A stretch of 64,000 nt of DNA from an uncultured Alphaproteobacteria bacterium (GTDB lineage Bacteria; Pseudomonadota; Alphaproteobacteria; Rhizobiales; Aestuariivirgaceae): assembly GCA_937873445.1 (NCBI GenBank), contig CALMWF010000039.1, positions 91,481 through 155,480 of the forward strand, read 5' to 3'. Position 1 is the stretch's first letter, and each line of letters opens with the position of its first letter. The position numbers were made by a program, and so were the translations under genes. The notes beneath the pieces were generated by a model. The model was not told the origin of the DNA and ran no database searches. It was given only the letters and a program-made list of their open reading frames with translations. This document shows, one piece after another, positions 1 to 8,093 of this stretch.

Positions 1-162
1 CGGGCCTATCGCTTTCTCACGGCCCTGGCTGGGGATTTTCCGGCCTATGAGGCGGCCATCCGCGCCCTCTTTGCCGAGGACCGCAGCGGCTTTGCCGCGC
101 TCACCACCGACTGGCCCGGAGATATCCGCGCCCATGCGCTGGCCCTGTGGGGGGCAGGCTGA
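1..162 (+). CDS. DUF2239 family protein, C-terminal 53 residues (5' end outside window)
   Basis: The open frame from base 1 ends at TGA 160-162. It carries the AYRFLTALAGD segment followed by an acidic helix (FAEDRSGF) and a WPGDIRAHAL tail. This is the usual C-terminus of the DUF2239 family as I recall it, an uncharacterised family of roughly 200 residues common in proteobacteria. No function is known, and only the last quarter of the protein is visible. The SRP RNA gene follows about 40 bases downstream on the same strand. Confidence 0.6.
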   Translation, partial: RAYRFLTALAGDFPAYEAAIRALFAEDRSGFAALTTDWPGDIRAHALALWGAG

Positions 163-167
163 AGGGC

Positions 168-198
168 TTGCCTTTCCGCTCCGGAACCCCGATATAGC
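168..198 (+). promoter_or_regulatory. Putative promoter of the SRP RNA gene
   Basis: TTGCCT at 168-173 is separated by 17 bases from GATATA at 191-196, with TATAGC overlapping at 193-198. The 5' stem of the SRP RNA begins about 5 to 7 bases further on. Spacing and position fit a sigma-70 type promoter for a stable RNA, but the -10 element is imperfect. Confidence 0.45.
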
Positions 199-202
199 GG
201 GC

Positions 203-299
203 GGGAGGTTGGCGGCAGGCGCATTGCTCGCCAACCGGGTCAGGACCGGAAGGTAGCAGCCCCAACGAGATTCATGCGGGTTGTTTGTCCAGCCTCCCA
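203..299 (+). ncRNA. ffs: Signal recognition particle RNA (4.5S, small bacterial type)
   Basis: The conserved SRP domain IV loop is present: GGTCAGGACCGGAAGGTAGC around 238-257 matches the universal bacterial motif that binds Ffh. The molecule closes with a terminal helix formed by GGGAGGTT (203-210) and AGCCTCCC (291-298). The total of about 97 bases is normal for a small bacterial SRP RNA. It pairs with Ffh and FtsY for co-translational membrane targeting. The position directly upstream of dnaX is common in alphaproteobacteria. The exact ends are inferred from the terminal stem. Confidence 0.93.
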
Positions 300-322
300 C
301 CTCTATTCTCCCGAGCGCCGCC

Positions 323-2053
323 ATGACCGACACAGCCACCGGCGCGAATGCCACGGGATACCGCGTTCTCGCCCGCAAATACCGCCCGAAGGATTTCTCT
401 GACCTCATCGGTCAGGAGGCGGTGGTGCGCACCCTCGGCCACGCCTTCACCACCGGCCGCATCGCCCAGGCCTATATGCTCACCGGCGTGCGCGGCGTCG
501 GCAAGACCACCACGGCCCGCCTCATTGCCCGGGCCCTGAACTACCCCGGCGGCCCCACCCTCGACATGGCGGCACTGACGCCGCAATGCGAGGCCATTCT
601 CGAATCCCGCCACATGGATGTGATCGAGATGGACGCCGCCTCCAACACCGGCGTCGACAACATGCGCGAGATCATCGAATCGGTGCGCTATGCGCCGGTT
701 CAGGCCGCCTACAAGGTTTACATCATCGACGAAGTCCACATGCTGTCCAAGAGCGCCTTCAACGCGCTGCTCAAGACGCTGGAGGAACCGCCGCCGCATG
801 TGAAATTCATCTTCGCCACCACCGAGATCCGAAAAGTCCCGGTCACCATTCTGTCGCGCTGCCAGCGCTTTGACCTGCGGCGCCTCGATGCCGCCCTGCT
901 CGCCCAGCACTATGCCCGCATTGCCGGACTGGAAAACGTCGTGGCCGAGGATGAGGCCCTCCGCCTCATTGCGCGCGCCGCCGAAGGCTCGGTGCGTGAC
1001 GGTCTGTCGCTCCTCGACCAGGCCATTGCCTATGGTGACGGCACCGTGAAGACCGCCGATGTGACGGCCATGCTGGGCATCATCGACAAGAGCCGGGTGA
1101 TCAACCTGTTCGACGCCGTGATGGCCGGTGATGGTCCGCGGGCGCTGGCCGAAATGGCCAGCCAGTATGAGGCGGGCGGTGACCCGCAGACCATTCTCAC
1201 CGACCTCGCCGATTTCGTGCATTGGGTTACGCGCATCAAGGTGGTGCGCGAAGGCGCCCTGGCTGATTCAAGCCGCACCGAGGCTGAAAAGAAGGCGGGC
1301 GCCGACTTTTCCCAGCGCCTGGCCATGGCCCACCTCACCCGCGCCTGGCAGATGCTGCTGCGCGGCATTGCCGAAACCCGCGATGCCGCCCAGCCCATGG
1401 CCGCAGCTGAAATGGTGCTGATCCGGCTGGCCCATGCCGCCGATCTTCCGCCCACGGAGGAATTGGCCCGGCTGGCGCGCGCTGGTGTAGCCGAGGCCGC
1501 ACCACCGCCCGCCCGCCCGAAGGCCGACCCCCAACGCCCCGCGCCGGAGCCGCAGGGCCCGTCACAGGCTGACCGCAGCGGCACGGCGGCACCTGCGCTC
1601 GCCCGCGCGCCCGCCCCGGCGCCGCAGGACTCCGAGGGCGCCTCCGCCCCCCGTGCCTTCGCCCGCTTCGCCGACATTGTGGCGCTGGCGGCGGAAAAGC
1701 GCGACCTCCGTTTCAAAAGCGATCTCGAACGCTTCGTGCGCCCCATCCGCGTCACCACCGGCCAGATCGAACTGGCTCTGGAACCGGGTGGCAGTCCCCA
1801 GCTTGCCAATGAGCTGGCCCGCAAGCTTGAAGCCTGGACCGGCCAGCGCTGGATGGTGCTGCTGGCCCGCGAGGGCGGCGAGCGCCCCATTGCCCAGCAG
1901 AAGAAGGAGGCCCGCACCTCGGCCTTCCGCGATGCTGAGAACAATCCCGATGTGCAGGCCATTCTCCGCCGCTTTCCGGGTGCCCGCATTGACAATGTTC
2001 GTGACCCTGAAATCCTGACCATGGTGGAAGACAGCGATGAAGAATCTCGGTGA
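323..2053 (+). CDS. dnaX: DNA polymerase III subunit gamma/tau
   Basis: This is the clamp-loader ATPase of the replicative polymerase, 576 residues. The N-terminal AAA+ module has Walker A (GVRGVGKTTTA, about residues 55-65), Walker B (IIDEVHML) and sensor 1 (FATTE), followed by SRCQRFDLRR with the arginine finger. Domain III ends near residue 370. A Pro/Ala-rich linker (about 390-450) leads to a tau-type C-terminal domain. The ATG at 323 is chosen because the in-frame TTG at 281 lies inside the SRP RNA. The zinc-module cysteines of E. coli DnaX are mostly missing: one Cys remains before SRHMDVIEMDAAS. No A-rich slippery run for programmed frameshifting is visible. The stop overlaps the ybaB start by 17 bases, suggesting translational coupling. 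Confidence 0.97.
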   Translation: MTDTATGANATGYRVLARKYRPKDFSDLIGQEAVVRTLGHAFTTGRIAQAYMLTGVRGVGKTTTARLIARALNYPGGPTLDMAALTPQCEAILESRHMDVIEMDAASNTGVDNMREIIESVRYAPVQAAYKVYIIDEVHMLSKSAFNALLKTLEEPPPHVKFIFATTEIRKVPVTILSRCQRFDLRRLDAALLAQHYARIAGLENVVAEDEALRLIARAAEGSVRDGLSLLDQAIAYGDGTVKTADVTAMLGIIDKSRVINLFDAVMAGDGPRALAEMASQYEAGGDPQTILTDLADFVHWVTRIKVVREGALADSSRTEAEKKAGADFSQRLAMAHLTRAWQMLLRGIAETRDAAQPMAAAEMVLIRLAHAADLPPTEELARLARAGVAEAAPPPARPKADPQRPAPEPQGPSQADRSGTAAPALARAPAPAPQDSEGASAPRAFARFADIVALAAEKRDLRFKSDLERFVRPIRVTTGQIELALEPGGSPQLANELARKLEAWTGQRWMVLLAREGGERPIAQQKKEARTSAFRDAENNPDVQAILRRFPGARIDNVRDPEILTMVEDSDEESR

Positions 2054-2360
2054 AATGATGAAGCAGGTGCAGGCCATGCAGAGCCGCATGGCCGACGCCC
2101 AGGCCAAGCTCGACCATGTTTCCGTGACCGGCCAGTCCGGTGGCGGCGTGGTCAGGGTAACCTTCACCGGCAAGGGGCAGATGACCGGCATTGTCATTGA
2201 CCCAAGCCTGCTCAAGGCCGACGAGAAGGACATTCTCGAAGACCTCATCGTTGCCGCCTGCAACGACGCCAAGGGCAAGGCCGAAGCCGCCGTGGCCGAG
2301 GAGATGAAGCAGGTCACGGGCGGCCTGTCGCTGCCGCCGGGCATGAAGCTGCCCTTCTGA
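2037..2360 (+). CDS. ybaB: YbaB/EbfC family nucleoid-associated protein
   Basis: A 107-residue protein starting [15 protein letters not shown], typical of YbaB/EbfC, a small dimeric DNA-binding protein that often sits between dnaX and recR. The long N-terminal helix and the central [16 protein letters not shown] strand are characteristic. The start lies 17 bases inside the end of dnaX, and recR follows after 7 bases. The three genes are therefore almost certainly cotranscribed. Confidence 0.95.
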   Translation: MKNLGEMMKQVQAMQSRMADAQAKLDHVSVTGQSGGGVVRVTFTGKGQMTGIVIDPSLLKADEKDILEDLIVAACNDAKGKAEAAVAEEMKQVTGGLSLPPGMKLPF

Positions 2361-2367
2361 CCGCCCC

Positions 2368-2970
2368 ATGCGCCGCACCGCCGGACCCGAAATCGAACGC
2401 CTCATCCAGCTTCTGGCCAAACTGCCGGGGCTTGGCCCGCGCTCGGCCAGGCGGGCGGCCCTTCACCTCATCAAGAACCGCGAACGCCTGTTGCAGCCCC
2501 TGGCCACGGCCATGGCTGATGCCGGTGACAAGATCGAGGTCTGCCACGTCTGCGGCAATGTCGACACCGTGAACCCGTGCTCGGTCTGCGCCGACCCGGC
2601 GCGCGACCGCACCAGCATTTGCGTGGTTGAGGAGGTGGGCGACCTGTGGGCGCTGGAGCGGGCCGGCGCCTGGAACGGGCTTTACCATGTGCTGGGCGGC
2701 ACGCTGTCGGCCATGGAGGGGGTGCGGCCGGAGGACCTGTCCATTGCCCCCCTCATCGCCCGCTGCGAGGGCGGCGCGGTGCGCGAAGTGGTTCTGGCCA
2801 ACAATGCCACGGTGGAGGGCCAGACCACGGCCCATTACATCACCGAGCGCCTGGAAGGCTCGGGCGTGGCAGCATCCAGATTGGCACATGGCGTGCCGGT
2901 GGGGGGCGAGCTGGACTATCTCGACGAAGGCACGCTGACGGCCGCCATCCGTGCCCGCCGCCCGGTATAG
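2368..2970 (+). CDS. recR: Recombination mediator protein RecR
   Basis: A 200-residue protein of normal RecR length. It has an N-terminal helix-hairpin-helix ([19 protein letters not shown]), a C4 zinc finger (CHVC...CSVC, residues about 57-70) and a Toprim domain ([14 protein letters not shown], with an HVLGG motif). RecR acts with RecO and RecF to load RecA at gaps. It is the last gene of the dnaX-ybaB-recR operon. The ATG at 2368 follows the ybaB stop by 7 bases. No clear terminator follows. Confidence 0.97.
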   Translation: MRRTAGPEIERLIQLLAKLPGLGPRSARRAALHLIKNRERLLQPLATAMADAGDKIEVCHVCGNVDTVNPCSVCADPARDRTSICVVEEVGDLWALERAGAWNGLYHVLGGTLSAMEGVRPEDLSIAPLIARCEGGAVREVVLANNATVEGQTTAHYITERLEGSGVAASRLAHGVPVGGELDYLDEGTLTAAIRARRPV

Positions 2971-3086
2971 GCGTCACTGGCCTGCCATTTGAATCGAATT
3001 GAACCGTCCCGTTAACCGATTGGAAACCCTGTCCTGCGGTTGGCGCCGCTCTGGCCCCGCTTCGGACCGGCCCTTGCTCCCTGACA

Positions 3087-3117
3087 CTCAAACCCCGCCG
3101 GACCGTTCCGGTTTGAG
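3087..3117. promoter_or_regulatory. Inverted repeat in the leader of the VWA gene
   Basis: CTCAAACC (3087-3094) is repeated inverted as GGTTTGAG (3110-3117) around a 15-base loop. It ends about 5 bases before the Shine-Dalgarno of the next gene. It could be an operator or an RNA hairpin near the ribosome binding site. Only the dyad itself is seen. Confidence 0.35.
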
Positions 3118-3131
3118 ACATGGAGCCACCG

Positions 3132-4397
3132 ATGACCCTGACTTCCCGCCTGTTTCAGATGGCCAAGCGCTTCACCGCCGCCGACCGCGGCACGGTGGCA
3201 CTGGCGACCGGTCTGGCGGCGGTGCCCATGCTGCTGGCGGCCGGCGCGGGCATTGACCTGATCCGCTATTCGTCGCTGCATGCCAGCCTGCAGACGGCCC
3301 TTGACGCAGCCAGCCTTGCTGCGGCGGTGGCCGACAGCGCCACCCCCGCCCAGCGCCAGCAGATCGGCACCGACACCTTCGCCGCCAACATGGCAAATTC
3401 CGGTCTTGATGCCACCGTCTATGCCGTGTCCTTTGCCGTTTCCGGAAGCACCGTCACCGGCTCGGTCAATACCAGCATTCCCACCACTCTGATGAAGGTG
3501 GCCGGCATCAACAGCCTGAGCGTTGAAGCCGGCAATGAGATTTCCATTCCCGAAGGGCGCAAGGCCGAGATTGCGCTGGTGCTCGACTATTCCAATTCCA
3601 TGAATGACGTGGCGGGCAGCCAGGTCAAATACGTTGCCATGAAGAAGGCGGCCATGAAACTGGTGGACGACCTGTCCACCGCCAAGCCCGACAAGGTTAA
3701 GTTCGGCCTCGTGCCGTTCTCACACCATGTCTATGCCAGCCTGCCGGGCGAGTATGTGCTGGACCAGACGGCCGGCACCACCTGGACCGGCTGCACCCAG
3801 GACAGGCCCTATCCCGACAACCTCACCGACGCCACCCCCACCGCCGCCAACACCAGCAAATGGGGTCAGCCCCAGGCGCCGGACCACCTGAGCAATGGCT
3901 GCGGCCCCTATGCCAGCCACGGCCTGAAGGTGCGGCCCCTTAGCACTGATTTTGCCGGCGTGCGCAGCCAGCTTGACACCATGACGCCCTATGCCTGGAC
4001 CCACATCGCCCTGGGCGTGGAGTTTGGCTATCACCTGCTGTCGCCCAACGCGCCGTTTTCCGGGGGTGTTGCCTATTCCGACAGCGAAACCCGCAAATAC
4101 ATGATCGTGCTGACCGACGGCATGCAGACCGAACCGGCCTTCGGCCCCAGCGGGGTGCGCTCGGTGGCCCAGGGTGAAGACAACCTCGAGCAGCTGTGCA
4201 GCAATGCCAAGGCCTCCGGCATCACCATCATCACGCTGGCCTATGACCTGAACGACAGTTCAACCCGCAAGCGCCTGGAAAACTGCGCCACCGACCCGGA
4301 CAGGAATTTCTTCGTCGTCGATGACGACAAGGATGTGGCCGAGGCCTTTGACGAGATCAAGAATGCCGTGATGGCCGAGGTCTTCATCAGCAAGTAA
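3132..4397 (+). CDS. TadE/TadG-like pilus assembly protein with a von Willebrand factor A domain
   Basis: A 421-residue, probably membrane-anchored protein. The N-terminus has the Flp/TadG signature: GTVALATGLAAVPMLLAAGAG forms one membrane segment (about residues 19-39), followed by a helix ending in LQTALDAASLAAA. A VWA domain starts near residue 145 with a complete MIDAS start DYSNS and a later VLTDG loop, so metal-dependent ligand binding is plausible. The ATG at 3132 is preferred over the in-frame ATG at 3120 because GGAG lies 6 bases before it. TadG-like proteins help assemble or anchor Flp pili, but no other tad gene is nearby. A general surface or adhesion role is equally possible. 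Confidence 0.75.
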   Translation: MTLTSRLFQMAKRFTAADRGTVALATGLAAVPMLLAAGAGIDLIRYSSLHASLQTALDAASLAAAVADSATPAQRQQIGTDTFAANMANSGLDATVYAVSFAVSGSTVTGSVNTSIPTTLMKVAGINSLSVEAGNEISIPEGRKAEIALVLDYSNSMNDVAGSQVKYVAMKKAAMKLVDDLSTAKPDKVKFGLVPFSHHVYASLPGEYVLDQTAGTTWTGCTQDRPYPDNLTDATPTAANTSKWGQPQAPDHLSNGCGPYASHGLKVRPLSTDFAGVRSQLDTMTPYAWTHIALGVEFGYHLLSPNAPFSGGVAYSDSETRKYMIVLTDGMQTEPAFGPSGVRSVAQGEDNLEQLCSNAKASGITIITLAYDLNDSSTRKRLENCATDPDRNFFVVDDDKDVAEAFDEIKNAVMAEVFISK

Positions 4398-4464
4398 GAC
4401 ATAATCGGCGTGACCGCCACATCCGCCTGACGTAATCTGCCGCTCCGACACAGGGGCGGCAGAT

Positions 4465-5115
4465 TTGCGTGAGACTGATCTCTATCCGGCGGTGAAACGC
4501 TTTCTTGAAAGCCAGGGCTATGAGGTCAAGGCCGAGGTCACATCCTGCGATGTGGTGGCCCGGCGCGCCGATGAGCCACCGGTCATTGTCGAACTGAAAA
4601 CCGCCTTCACCCTGCCGCTGCTGCTGCAGGGGGTGGACCGGCTGGCGCTGGCCGATCTCGTCTATCTCGCCGTGCCCGAGCAGGCGCGCCGCGACTGGGC
4701 GCCCATCCTGCGCCTGTGCCGCCGCCTGGGTCTGGGGCTTCTGCTGGTCAATGGCCGGCATGTCGAGGCAAGGCTTGATCCCGGCCCCTATGCGCCGCGC
4801 CCCTCGGCCCCGCGCCGGGCCCGGCTGCTCAAGGAATTTCAGCACCGCCGGGGTGACGGCAATGAGGGCGGCCAGACCCGCCGTCCGGTCATGACCGCCT
4901 ATCGCCAGGATGCGCTGCGTGTGGCCCGCGCACTGGCGGCAGGACCGCAGAAGGTGGCAACGCTCAGACAGGACACCGGCGTGGCCCGCGCTGCCGCCCT
5001 GCTGCAGGCCGATGTCTATGGCTGGTTTGCCCGCGAGGCGCGCGGTGTTTACGCCCTGACCGAAAAGGGCCGTGCTGCCCTCGGCCAGTTTGCCGATGTG
5101 CTGGCCAGCCTGTGA
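4465..5115 (+). CDS. DUF2161 family protein, putative PD-(D/E)XK-type nuclease or phosphodiesterase
   Basis: A 216-residue protein whose N-terminus (ETDLYPAVKRFLESQGYEV) matches DUF2161. The segment CDVVARRADEPPVIVELK supplies the D...ExK pattern of PD-(D/E)XK folds. The C-terminal 80 residues look like a winged helix (DALRVARALAAGPQKVATL...GVYALTEKGRAALG), which suggests nucleic-acid binding. The start codon is TTG at 4465, preceded by GGGGCGGC. An alternative start is not evident because the family motif begins at residue 3. It is convergent with DUF3422, with 3 bases between the stops. The biological role is unknown. Confidence 0.7.
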   Translation: MRETDLYPAVKRFLESQGYEVKAEVTSCDVVARRADEPPVIVELKTAFTLPLLLQGVDRLALADLVYLAVPEQARRDWAPILRLCRRLGLGLLLVNGRHVEARLDPGPYAPRPSAPRRARLLKEFQHRRGDGNEGGQTRRPVMTAYRQDALRVARALAAGPQKVATLRQDTGVARAAALLQADVYGWFAREARGVYALTEKGRAALGQFADVLASL

Positions 5116-5118
5116 GCT

Positions 5119-6387
5119 TCAGCCGTGGTCGCCATGGCGGTGCACCCGCTTCTTCAGCGCCCTGAGCGACAGCCACACCACCAGCACCACGGCGGGAATG
5201 AGAACAAGGTCGAGCTCCTTCACCGCATGGCCGGTGAGATAGTCCGACAGTCCGGCGGCAAACTTTGAAACAATGCCGTAGAGGTAATAGGAGATTGCCA
5301 CCACCGACAGGCCTTCCACCGTTTCCTGCAGCATGAGCTGCTGGCGGGCGCGGCTTTCCATGGAGCGCAGCAATTGCTGGTTCTGGTGTTCCAGCGCAAT
5401 GTCCACCCGGGTGCGCAGCAGGTTGGAGGCGCGCTCGGCCCGCCGCGCCAGATCGCCGATGCGCGCCGCCACCGCCTCACAGGTTTTCATGGCCGGATCA
5501 AAGCGCCGGGCAAAGAACACGGAAATGCGCGGGAAATCGGAAATCCTTTCATCCTCCAGCTCCTTCAGGCGCTGGGCCACCAGTGCCGCATAGGCGCGGC
5601 TGGCGGCAAAGCGGAAGGTGGAGAGATTGCTCATGGTCTCCACCCCGCGGGCAATCCGGCTCAGGGTTTCAAGCTGGGCCTGCTCATCGGCTTCGCTGCC
5701 CGCAACCATGGTGGTGATGAGCGATTTTTCCAGCGGCGCGAGATCCTTCTGCAGGCTGCGCGCCACCGGCAGCGCCAGCAGCGCCATCATCCGGTAAGTC
5801 TCGATCTCATGCAGGCGGCGCATCAGTCGGCCCATGCGGCGCGGCGCCAGCCCCCGGTCATAGATCACCATATGGGTGTGGCCGTCGGCGGCAATGCGAA
5901 AATCGGTGAGCACCAGGGCGCGCCCGTCATTGACGCGTGAGGCGGCAATGTCGTCATGGCCGAAATGGGCCACCATGGCGGCTTCGGTGGGGGCCTTCAC
6001 CGACTTGGGCAGAATGTCAGTGATGATGGAAACAAGCCGCCGCCCCGGAAAATCACTGGCCCAGTCGGCGGGCAGCGCGGCGGGCAGGGCTGAGGCACCG
6101 CCCCTGGTCACCAGACTGAGCCGGTAGAACTCGCCGTGGCGCTCGAAGCGCAGCCGCCCGTCCTTGAGCAGGATGGTGTGATGAAGGCTGCCTGTGTCCG
6201 GGGCCGCGACCGCCAGTCTGGCGCACAGGGCGGCCAGGGCACCTTGCGGGTCGGCATCACCCTCGGCGGTCACAAAGGCCATGTGCAGAATGCGGGCGGG
6301 CGCGGTGATGGACTGGCCCGGTCGGCCATGCAGCTCATCGGCCAGGCTCTGGCGCAGCGGGTGATCATTGAGCGGGGAAAAATCCAT
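5119..6387 (-). CDS. DUF3422 family membrane protein
   Basis: A 422-residue protein. The start MDFSPLNDHPLRQSLADELHGRP is the standard beginning of DUF3422, so the upstream 76 in-frame codons are excluded. The body is helical and charged, with a predicted coiled coil near residues 300-340. Two hydrophobic segments close the protein (about residues 355-377 and 388-408), followed by a basic tail with RALKKRVHRHGDHG. It resembles CorA-like topology, with a large soluble N-domain and two C-terminal helices. That resemblance is a structural impression, and no GMN motif is seen. The function is not established. It lies downstream of rmuC on the same strand, 76 bases away. Confidence 0.7.
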   Translation of the reverse strand: MDFSPLNDHPLRQSLADELHGRPGQSITAPARILHMAFVTAEGDADPQGALAALCARLAVAAPDTGSLHHTILLKDGRLRFERHGEFYRLSLVTRGGASALPAALPADWASDFPGRRLVSIITDILPKSVKAPTEAAMVAHFGHDDIAASRVNDGRALVLTDFRIAADGHTHMVIYDRGLAPRRMGRLMRRLHEIETYRMMALLALPVARSLQKDLAPLEKSLITTMVAGSEADEQAQLETLSRIARGVETMSNLSTFRFAASRAYAALVAQRLKELEDERISDFPRISVFFARRFDPAMKTCEAVAARIGDLARRAERASNLLRTRVDIALEHQNQQLLRSMESRARQQLMLQETVEGLSVVAISYYLYGIVSKFAAGLSDYLTGHAVKELDLVLIPAVVLVVWLSLRALKKRVHRHGDHG

Positions 6388-6463
6388 GGCGGTCCGTCCG
6401 GAAGGTCTGGCGCCATGATCGCGGCCTTTGCGCCGCGGAGCAAGCGGGCGTTTCACCACGGGG

Positions 6464-7630
6464 TCAGCCGTCGTTGCGGCTGACCAGCCGCGGCCGCTTG
6501 GCCTCGGCGCCCAGGGCCGGAGCCTCCTCCACCTCAAGGTTTTCGATGCGTAGGCCGCGCTTGGCAATGCGGTCGGAGGAAATGCCGATCTTCTCGATGT
6601 CCTGGCCCGCCGCATCGAAGTGGCGGCGCAGGTCGGACACGCGCTCCTTCAGCCGCATCACGTCATCAAGCAGCTTGGTCACCTCGGCCTTGATGGTATG
6701 GGCCTGCTCGCGCATCGCCACATCCTTGAAAATCGCCTGCATGGTCTGCACCAGCAGCAGAAGCACATTGGGTGACGCAATGATGACGCGCGCCCGGTGC
6801 GCTTTCTGGATCACGTCCTCGAAGCGCTCATGCAGTTCGGCATAGATCGATTCCGATGGCACGAACATGATGGCGGTCTCGTGGGTCTCGCCATCGATGA
6901 GGTATTTCTCGGCAATATCCTTCACATGCTTCGAGACATCGGCGCGCAGCCGCTGTTCAGCCGCGCGGATGTCGGCCTCGTGACGGCAGTCCTTCAGCGC
7001 GTTGAAGGCCTCCAGCGGAAACTTGGCGTCAATCACCAGATGCAGGGTGCAATCCGGCAGCTTGATCAGGCAGTCGGGCCTGGTGCCGTTGGACAGGGTG
7101 GGCTGGAAGGCATAGGCCGTGGCGTGCAGCCCATCGCGGATGATGGCCTCCATGCGGCCCTGACCAAAGGCACCACGCGTCTGCTTGTTGGCCAGTATGT
7201 CCTTCAGGTTCACCATCTCGGAGGAGAGCTGGGTCAGGTTCTTCTGCGCCGTGTCGATGACCGCCAGCCGCTCATGCAGGCGGCTGAGCGACAGGGCGGT
7301 GCGCTCGGCCTGATCGGAAAGACCGTGGCCCACCCGCAGTGACACCTGATCGAGGCGCTCGTTCAGCGTGTGGGTCATCAGCGCCTGCTGGCCCTGGGCC
7401 TGTTCGGCAAAGTTCTTGAGCGAGCCTGCCACCTCGGCCAGGCGATATTCCAGTTCCTGGGCGCGGGCTTCCACCGCCTGGCGTTCGGCCGCCCGGCCGC
7501 GCAGCCCCCGCCAGGCAAAAATCACCGCCAGCACCAGCAGGGCAAGGCCAAGGCCCCCCAGCCAGAGGATGAATTCCAAGAGCGTCACCGGATGCTGGCC
7601 GATGACAAAGACGATGGTGTCGAGGCTCAT
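6464..7630 (-). CDS. rmuC: DNA recombination protein RmuC
   Basis: A 388-residue RmuC family protein. One N-terminal membrane anchor (about residues 17-40, ILWLGGLGLALLVLAVIFAW) is followed by a coiled coil (about 45-130). The conserved RmuC core then begins with a segment containing RGAFGQGRMEAIIRDGL. A later part reads LVIDAKFPLEAFNAL and contains a PD-(D/E)XK-like core. In E. coli, RmuC limits rearrangements between inverted repeats. The ATG at 7630 gives the anchor at the expected position. Its upstream region carries the repeats listed separately. Confidence 0.92.
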   Translation of the reverse strand: MSLDTIVFVIGQHPVTLLEFILWLGGLGLALLVLAVIFAWRGLRGRAAERQAVEARAQELEYRLAEVAGSLKNFAEQAQGQQALMTHTLNERLDQVSLRVGHGLSDQAERTALSLSRLHERLAVIDTAQKNLTQLSSEMVNLKDILANKQTRGAFGQGRMEAIIRDGLHATAYAFQPTLSNGTRPDCLIKLPDCTLHLVIDAKFPLEAFNALKDCRHEADIRAAEQRLRADVSKHVKDIAEKYLIDGETHETAIMFVPSESIYAELHERFEDVIQKAHRARVIIASPNVLLLLVQTMQAIFKDVAMREQAHTIKAEVTKLLDDVMRLKERVSDLRRHFDAAGQDIEKIGISSDRIAKRGLRIENLEVEEAPALGAEAKRPRLVSRNDG

Positions 7631-7683
7631 GCCGCCACGATAGACGATTCGGAATAAAACAGGAACGAAATATCAGCCCACGA

Positions 7684-7753
7684 GAGAGCGTTTCGGTTAG
7701 GGCCACCCCCGGCCCGCACGGCCTCAGCCAGCGTGAGAGCGTTTCCGTTGGGG
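7684..7753. repeat. Repeat block A-B-A (copy 1)
   Basis: Unit A (GAGAGCGTTTCCGTTGGGG or close variants) occurs at 7684-7703 and 7735-7753. Unit B, about 31 bases beginning CACCCCCGGCCCGCACGG, lies between them at 7704-7734. B plus the second A recurs at 7817-7866 with one mismatch over 50 bases. The first A is more diverged (CGGTTAGGG). Similar material was not noticed elsewhere in the window. Confidence 0.75.
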
Positions 7754-7816
7754 GCGGGGCACCGCAGGCTTGGCAAAACAGAGGTCAAGGGGGAGCGGTC
7801 TGCCGCGGGGCCTGCG

Positions 7817-7866
7817 CACCCCCGGCCCGCACGGCCTCAGCCCGCGTGAGAGCGTTTCCGTTGGGG
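7817..7866. repeat. Repeat block B-A (copy 2)
   Basis: This is the second copy of the 50-base B-A unit, 113 bases downstream of copy 1 (7704-7753). It differs by one base (CAGCCCGCG against CAGCCAGCG). The intervening 63 bases are unique. It may belong to a dispersed intergenic repeat family. Confidence 0.75.
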
Positions 7867-7871
7867 CCGGG

Positions 7872-7915
7872 GTAAAAATAATGTGGCCCGCCTGCACCGG
7901 TGGCACAGGCGGGCC
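7872..7915 (-). terminator. Rho-independent terminator (minus strand)
   Basis: A perfect 10-bp stem, GGCCCGCCTG (7885-7894) with CAGGCGGGCC (7906-7915), encloses an 11-base loop. Read on the minus strand it is followed by ACATTATTTTTAC, a T-rich tail. It would end transcripts coming from pip or from a small RNA starting near 8000. Confidence 0.75.
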
Positions 7916-8000
7916 GATGACCCGCACAACTCGGGACGGCGACAGGAGCCGTACGGATCAAACTTGTATTGCAGGGGAATATTGCCCGTCCCCGCCCTCT
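7876..8000 (-). ncRNA. Candidate small RNA or structured 3' UTR
   Basis: On the minus strand the 7-bp stem GGGACGG/CCGTCCC (plus-strand 7986-7992 with 7933-7939) encloses about 46 bases. Inside are smaller pairings: TATT with AATA, and the self-complementary CCGTACGG. A strong terminator follows at once. The segment is richer in A and T than its surroundings and has no ORF. It may be an independent small RNA or the processed 3' end of the pip mRNA. No convincing promoter was found, so this remains tentative. Confidence 0.3.
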
Positions 8001-8093
8001 CTATGACCTTGAGGGTGGTCCCCGAAGGGGGCGTGACGGCAGCGAAGGTGGGGCAAAGCGCGGGTCATTTTGCGGCGAAAAGGGGGCCGCTGA

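Larger units (their letters stand above)
7631..8093. other. Intergenic region between rmuC and pip, with repeats, a terminator and a possible structured RNA
   Basis: No convincing protein gene lies in these 463 bases. Short open frames on both strands look like GC-rich noise. The left part (7684-7866) holds repeated blocks. The middle (7872-7915) holds a Rho-independent terminator for minus-strand transcription. 7933-7992 can fold through a 7-bp GC stem. From about 7993 to 8093 I see only short dyads, such as CCCC-GAA-GGGG near 8020-8030. Confidence 0.6.

Noticed and set aside
281..322. TTG start for dnaX giving 14 extra residues
   Set aside because: It lies inside the SRP RNA and lacks a ribosome site. 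ATG at 323 fits the family.
323..2053. Programmed frameshift producing a short gamma form of DnaX
   Set aside because: No run of six or seven A followed by G was found in the gene.
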